64,000 nucleotides of DNA from Apostichopus japonicus. Its lineage: Eukaryota; Echinodermata; Holothuroidea; Aspidochirotida; Stichopodidae. This document shows, piece after piece, positions 60,801 through 64,000 of this stretch (within the stretch, counting starts at the first letter, position 1; each line of letters begins with the position of its first letter). Both the position numbers and the translations under genes were made by a program. The notes beneath the pieces are model-generated. The model saw only the letters and a program-made list of their open reading frames with translations. It did no database searches and was not told where the DNA came from. The DNA is taken from positions 7,373,501-7,437,500 of the forward strand of contig NC_092563.1 in assembly GCF_037975245.1 (NCBI RefSeq), read 5' to 3'.

Positions 60801-63800
60801 ATTTAGGCATACCGTATTAAACAGTTATGTGGGTAATTAACGTTTATAATGCCTGCAAATTGAGAAATAAAATTTCCTGGTGCTGAAAACTTGTAATAAT
60901 TGGAAATTTAGTTTCCATCTACAGAGATAAGTTAGGAATATTCAAAATATACATACTTCCATCATTATAAAAATTGCCAACATAAAACTACTACTCGGGG
61001 AGTTGTCATGGCAACATAAGATCTAGCATCATACTGAAGCATGGAAACAGAATATGTTCTTAACTTGTTTAGTGTCACAAGAGATATTTAATTCAGTTAA
61101 TTCTGCTAATAGCTTACAAAAAACAAAAAAAAGTTGAAAAAAAAACCCAACACAAGAACTTGACTTATGGCACTCTCATAGCATATTTTCCAAGGCAAAG
61201 CCCAATTTGCATATAAAAGTCTGGGCTGAATATCTTACAGTCATTTACATAATTATCAATTCGGACAGAGAGAAAGTCCTTCGTATGTAAGACACATTGC
61301 CGTGGTTACTAAAGTGAAATAGAGGCGGATTTGTTGTGTAATGCACTAATAATAATCATAATAATATATACATTTAAATAGCGCTTGACATAAAAGCATT
61401 TGTTCATATCAACTACTATAGTACAGAAAGGTGAGGGCATCTTCACATGTTATTATTATTTAGTTTCAATTTCCTGATCCAGTTTACTTGCTCTAGAACT
61501 AACACTAATATTCATCAAGTCATTGGATTTTTCAGCTGGGGAATAACAAGGAGCTTGAAGATGCAATCCTCCAGTCTACCCCCCCCCCATTGACCCCTAT
61601 CCCCTCCACGACTTCGCAAAAGTTACATGAATTACACTCGTTGTTAATATGTAACATGCACATGAAATTCTTCTTTTCAACCTAAAGATTTCATTTGTGC
61701 TCTCCCATCCCTGGCCAAACATAATCGGTACAATCCTGTTTGGTTTAGGGCGGAAAGGAGAGAAGTTACCGACGTTTTCTGAGTAAATAAAGGATATGAA
61801 AGCGCTGGTTAACCCCGAGAGGGTCCCTATGGCAGCTGATCCAACAAACATCAAGAAGAAGGCACTGAAGATACCCCACGCTGCACTGCCAACTGTGAGA
61901 GATGCATCAGCTCCCTTCATACTCATCACGGAACTGAAAAAAAAAACAATAACATTAACAAAGCAAGATTAATGGTTATAATTCAGCTGTAAATATGGAA
62001 GAAGTGTACAGAGCACTTGCCATAACAAACACGAACATCCTGCCAAACGTCTTTCAAGGATTTAGGCAGGGTATCACACAACTTCCACAAATGAACTTCA
62101 ACGAATAACACAGCACTTTCCGTAAGTTGAAAAATACAAAGCAACCTAGGCTCATTACAACACTAACGCGCAATATGTGATCCTTGTGTTCCCTAACATC
62201 CTAGTCTGTGCTTTGCCGGTATAGTTCCAATTTTAAGCCAAAACAATTTTTTTTGGAGACATTTTGGGTGCCCTATTAATTAGCTCAGGAGATCCTTGAT
62301 GTGCTAAAAATGAAAAAAATAAAAAAAATTCATACTGGGAGTTTATTTATACCAAATGGTCTGGCCAAAATTTGTGAGGGGTCTGACATTTGCCTATCTA
62401 CACAAAAAATTATAATATTAATCATGATTATATTAATAATGATTAATTGTGATGTAAAGCCATCAGCATTTACTTACTTGGATAGAACAATGGATACAGC
62501 ATCGTTGAGAATACTTTCACCAAACACCAACATGTTGAGCAGTGGAGGTACATCTAGGGCTCTAAATATGGCCAGGGTAGCAACCGGATCTACAGCTGAG
62601 ATGAGCGCACCAAACGCAAAGCTCTCTACCAGATCAAACTCGAAGGCAACATCGGCCTGACGAAAGGAAACATGAAAAGGAAAAGAATTTGACAGCTGTT
62701 ACAATTCTTTGTTAATGGGATTTTTATGTTGGCATCCTCTTGGTTGAAAGTATGAAAATAGAACATGGAACACAGAATAGAACACTTAACTCCTAGGTAA
62801 TACTGCTGTATTCTGCTATCGATTACTGTAGACCAGGGGTTCCCTAACTGGGGTGCATGAACCCCCAGGGGGTGCGTGAGTCCATCCCAGAGGGTACCTG
62901 AGACGTTTCTGAAAGCCAAAACTAGAGTACTTTTTGATGAACTAAAATCTGATATATCATATAATTTAGTAATGTACAAAAGTCGTACCTATCGACAAAC
63001 TCTTTTCGCATTCCATACGCATATGTTGCCATATTAGTACCATACCGTGCATGTAATAAATAACTGAATTAGAAACAGACACAGGCCGCATGGCTTTGGT
63101 GAAGTTGGTGTACGCATGACAGTACATTGTGAAGATAAAGAGCTGATCTTGAAGTTTCCAAATAAATATATGTTCATCTCTTTTTTTTTTTATTAAAATA
63201 TTATACAATGAACTTGATCTTTTACGAAGCACTGTTATGCGTATTATAGTATAATAATAACTCAGATGGTGTCTCCAAAAGTTGGGGGTTCGTGGACAAC
63301 TCTGACATCCACAGGGGGTTCCTGGGGGGATAAAGTTAGGGAAACCCTGCTATAGACTGTAAGGATACACAACCATAGGGACAGGAAAACCGGAAAATAA
63401 GGTTCTCAACAGAACGAGGAACAGAAAATGATACTCATCCAATGTTTGTGTGGAGATGTGCTTCTGGTGAATATTAAAGATGAGCTTGTAGATCTTTGAA
63501 AAAGGTTCTTCTGTTTTTGCCGAACGGGATTTTTTGAATGTGTAAAAAGTAAGTGGGCCTGACGTTTCTTGGTTTCTTTCTTCTCTCCACCCTTTGTCTA
63601 CTAATCCTCTTTCATCAATCTCTTTTGTGTTCACCCTGCTCATTAACCTATCTGTATTCTGTGCTTGTATTTTGTCCCTTGTAGTTTCTGTTACTTGTCA
63701 TTCAGCTGCTGAAGAAGATCCTGCTAGGATGGTAACGTCAGGCCCACTTACTTTTACACATTCTCTTTAGTGCTCTCTAGTGCAGTGGTTCCCAAACTTT

Positions 63801-64000
63801 TCAAGGCGGGGACCCCATTTCATGTAGCGCCATCCGAGCGCGACCCCAAGTTTGTGTCTCCGGAATAATGAAGTTGTGCAGGCCCACATGTACCTGTAGT
63901 ACAGTACTGTAGTTGTATGTGAAAACAATATAGTGAATATACAGAAGCAGGGTGGCCAGCGACAATTGAGCAAAAAACGCCAGATTCACTCAGGAAAAAC
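54794..64000 (-). CDS. SLC9A8: sodium/hydrogen exchanger, SLC9A8 (NHE8) type, 5'-truncated by the window
   Basis: Ten exons on the minus strand join to 1179 bases, 392 residues plus stop. Human NHE8 has about 580 residues, so roughly the first 190 lie beyond 64000. Numbering from the first visible residue: AVDPVA with D23, the FGESILND motif with N51-D52 (ion-transport residues of the family), [12 protein letters not shown] at about 153-164, [13 protein letters not shown] with the conserved Arg at 247, and GGSTLP before the cytoplasmic tail. The tail has [19 protein letters not shown] and [10 protein letters not shown], which are NHE8-specific rather than NHE6/7/9. Known NHE8 proteins exchange sodium or potassium for protons in Golgi, endosomal and apical membranes. 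The protein is multi-pass. Introns contain hAT elements and minisatellites, and one intron is of U12 AT-AC type. Confidence 0.95.
55277..55420 (-). CDS. SLC9A8: SLC9A8-type exchanger, cytoplasmic tail exon
   Basis: It has 48 codons in phase 0, between CATGACAG and GTCAGT. It encodes [13 protein letters not shown] and [17 protein letters not shown], the NHE8-type signature of the C-terminal tail. Confidence 0.95.
55900..55962 (-). CDS. SLC9A8: SLC9A8-type exchanger, 21-codon tail exon
   Basis: This is a small exon in phase 0 at both ends, between TTTTACAG and GTATGT. It encodes [12 protein letters not shown] and then LTLSKTKEM, aligning with the cytoplasmic VNLSKTEKM of human NHE8. Confidence 0.9.
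56191..56450 (+). repeat. 88-bp tandem repeat, three copies
   Basis: Units start at ATCTGG in 56191, 56279 and 56367; the first two are identical as read and the third has a three-base deletion and few changes. It is in an intron of the SLC9A8-type gene. Confidence 0.92.
56472..56722 (-). mobile_element. tRNA-derived SINE with degenerate B box
   Basis: On the minus strand a tRNA-like head carries an A box TGGCAGAGTGG (56709-56699) and a B-box-like GGTTCCGAGT (near 56655-56646), followed by a body shared with 2825-2975. The B box departs from consensus, so the copy is probably inactive. It lies in an intron of the SLC9A8-type gene, next to an 88-bp tandem repeat and an ATA-type simple repeat. 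Confidence 0.65.
56700..56800. repeat. AATAAT/ATTATT simple repeat
   Basis: Trinucleotide-type A/T array directly next to the donor of the GLRGA exon and to the SINE head. Confidence 0.8.
56804..56946 (-). CDS. SLC9A8: SLC9A8-type exchanger, exon with [10 protein letters not shown]
   Basis: The acceptor is CTCAG and the donor GTGAGT. It completes the Gly codon, then encodes [13 protein letters not shown], the helix with the conserved Arg, and [19 protein letters not shown], the last membrane helix. An ATAATA-type simple repeat follows immediately in the intron. Confidence 0.96.
57471..57582 (-). CDS. SLC9A8: SLC9A8-type exchanger, exon with GRALNIFPL
   Basis: The acceptor is TTTGCAG after a long T run and the donor GTGAGT. 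It encodes [17 protein letters not shown] and KIQFVMWFS, conserved with NHE8 GRAVNIFPLSYL and FIMWFSG. Confidence 0.95.
57672..57965 (+). repeat. 44-bp tandem repeat, about seven copies
   Basis: Each unit holds the palindrome AGGGATATCCCT (near 57681, 57725, 57769, 57811, 57855, 57899, 57943) and TGGTGTCAGGTAC. It is in an intron of the SLC9A8-type gene. Confidence 0.88.
58347..58429 (-). CDS. SLC9A8: SLC9A8-type exchanger, short helix exon
   Basis: The acceptor is CAACAG and the donor GTAAGT. It encodes [15 protein letters not shown] and [10 protein letters not shown], a membrane helix matching human ETCVFAFLGLSIFSF. Confidence 0.95.
59914..60030 (-). CDS. SLC9A8: SLC9A8-type exchanger, exon with [11 protein letters not shown]
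   Basis: The acceptor is CGACAG and the donor GTAAGT. It encodes [20 protein letters not shown] and [11 protein letters not shown], matching human NHE8 GIMAILFSGIVMSHYTHHNL and its QQTLRTVAFL. Confidence 0.95.
60665..60770 (-). CDS. SLC9A8: SLC9A8-type exchanger, exon after the U12 intron
   Basis: The exon starts at CTC TTG AAA (60770) after an AC acceptor, and ends before GTACGT (60664-60659), 35 codons plus one base. It encodes [14 protein letters not shown], then the helix [18 protein letters not shown] nearer AG at 60748-60749 would break the frame with the preceding exon. Confidence 0.92.
60771..61797 (-). other. U12-type AT-AC intron of the SLC9A8-type gene
   Basis: On the minus strand the intron begins ATATCCTTT (61797-61789), an exact U12 donor consensus, and ends TCAC (60771). 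TTCCTTAGC (60789-60781) matches the U12 branch consensus TTCCTTAAC at eight of nine positions, 12 bases from the AC. No GT-AG choice joins the flanking exons in frame without losing conserved residues. The intron is 1027 bases. Confidence 0.88.
61798..61933 (-). CDS. SLC9A8: SLC9A8-type exchanger, exon ending at the U12 donor
   Basis: The exon starts after TTTTCAG with one base completing an Asn codon. It ends with GCT TTC before ATATCCTTT, a U12-type AT-AC donor. It encodes a loop and the membrane helix [21 protein letters not shown]. With the next exon the junction reads [12 protein letters not shown], aligning without gap to the ISALVLKHIDLR of human NHE8. Confidence 0.93.
62478..62656 (-). 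CDS. SLC9A8: SLC9A8-type exchanger, first visible exon
   Basis: The acceptor on the minus strand is CGTCAG before GCC (62656) and the donor GTAAGT follows at 62477-62472. It has 59 codons plus two bases. It includes [20 protein letters not shown] and the [14 protein letters not shown] motif, which hold the acidic residues that bind the transported cation in this family. Confidence 0.95.
62834..63349. mobile_element. 516-bp hAT-type MITE
   Basis: The flanks CTGTAGAC (62826-62833) and CTATAGAC (63350-63357) differ at one position. The termini are CAGGGGTTCCCTAACT and, reversed, CAGGGTTTCCCTAACT, typical of hAT elements. It lies in an intron of the SLC9A8-type gene. Confidence 0.88.
63536..63763. 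mobile_element. 228-bp element with 30-bp terminal stem and hammerhead-like core
   Basis: The arms 63536-63566 and 63734-63763 are complementary with one single-base indel (core GTAAGTGGGCCTGACGTT). Between them is a pyrimidine-rich stretch and, at about 63706-63735, CTGAAGA, then a GATCC/GGAT hairpin, then GGTAAC where an active hammerhead ribozyme would have CGAAAC. It could be a MITE, or a relic of a Penelope-like or retrozyme element. Confidence 0.5.
63783..64000. mobile_element. hAT-type element, left end, runs off the window
   Basis: CAGTGGTTCCCAAACTTTTC is a typical hAT terminus. The expected target duplication is CTCTAGTG (63775-63782), to be looked for beyond 64000. Confidence 0.7.

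Larger units (their letters stand above)
62657..64000 (-). other. intron upstream of the first visible SLC9A8-type exon
   Basis: No further exon is seen; the stretch is mostly three mobile elements (62834-63349, 63536-63763, 63783 onward). The 5' part of the gene must lie beyond the window. Confidence 0.7.

Noticed and set aside
61730-61797. Reading the exchanger exon on past 61798 ([11 protein letters not shown] and beyond)
   Set aside because: The extra residues do not align to NHE8 and no donor there is in the right phase; this is the start of the U12 intron.

Overview
This is eukaryotic, intron-rich, AT-rich animal DNA with many long runs of G or C and many short non-autonomous transposons. 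The organism is probably a marine invertebrate deuterostome. A sea cucumber or other echinoderm is my best guess, from the deuterostome-like protein sequences and the style of the repeats, but nothing here proves it. No bacterial genes, rRNA, genuine tRNA genes or CRISPR arrays were seen.

Three protein-coding genes can be assembled exon by exon. (1) Plus strand, 5778-30561: an ETO/MTG-family transcriptional corepressor (RUNX1T1/CBFA2T/nervy). Ten exons join in frame to 587 residues, with the TAFH (NHR1), NHR2, NHR3 and MYND zinc-finger regions; any further 5' exon is outside the window or unrecognised. (2) Minus strand, 43448-36292: a two-exon small heat shock protein (alpha-crystallin/HSP20) of 196 residues, with a TATA box and a perfect three-module heat shock element upstream. 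(3) Minus strand, from beyond 64000 down to 54794: the last ten exons (392 residues) of a sodium/hydrogen exchanger of the SLC9A8 (NHE8) type. One of its introns carries AT-AC ends and U12 (minor spliceosome) signals. Genes 1 and 2 converge; genes 2 and 3 lie in the same direction. The three are unrelated in pathway (transcriptional repression, protein folding, organelle pH and sodium exchange), and nothing suggests they act together.

The rest is intron and intergenic DNA filled with mobile elements and tandem arrays. There are hAT-type MITEs with 8-bp target duplications, including a nested pair whose insertion order can be read from the duplications. Two inverted copies of a TTAA-ended MITE lie on either side of the first recognised coding exon of gene 1. 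There are tRNA-derived SINEs, and a terminal-stem element with a hammerhead-like core. A 40-bp minisatellite carries ten Grainyhead-type AACCGGTT sites and a 120-bp higher-order period. Several other simple and complex tandem repeats are listed. The points most worth following up are the U12 AT-AC intron, the nested hAT pair, the inverted MITEs around exon 1, the Grainyhead-site array, the duplicated splice acceptor before exon 6, and the clustering of the palindrome TAGGCCTA at 37.7-45.4 kb.
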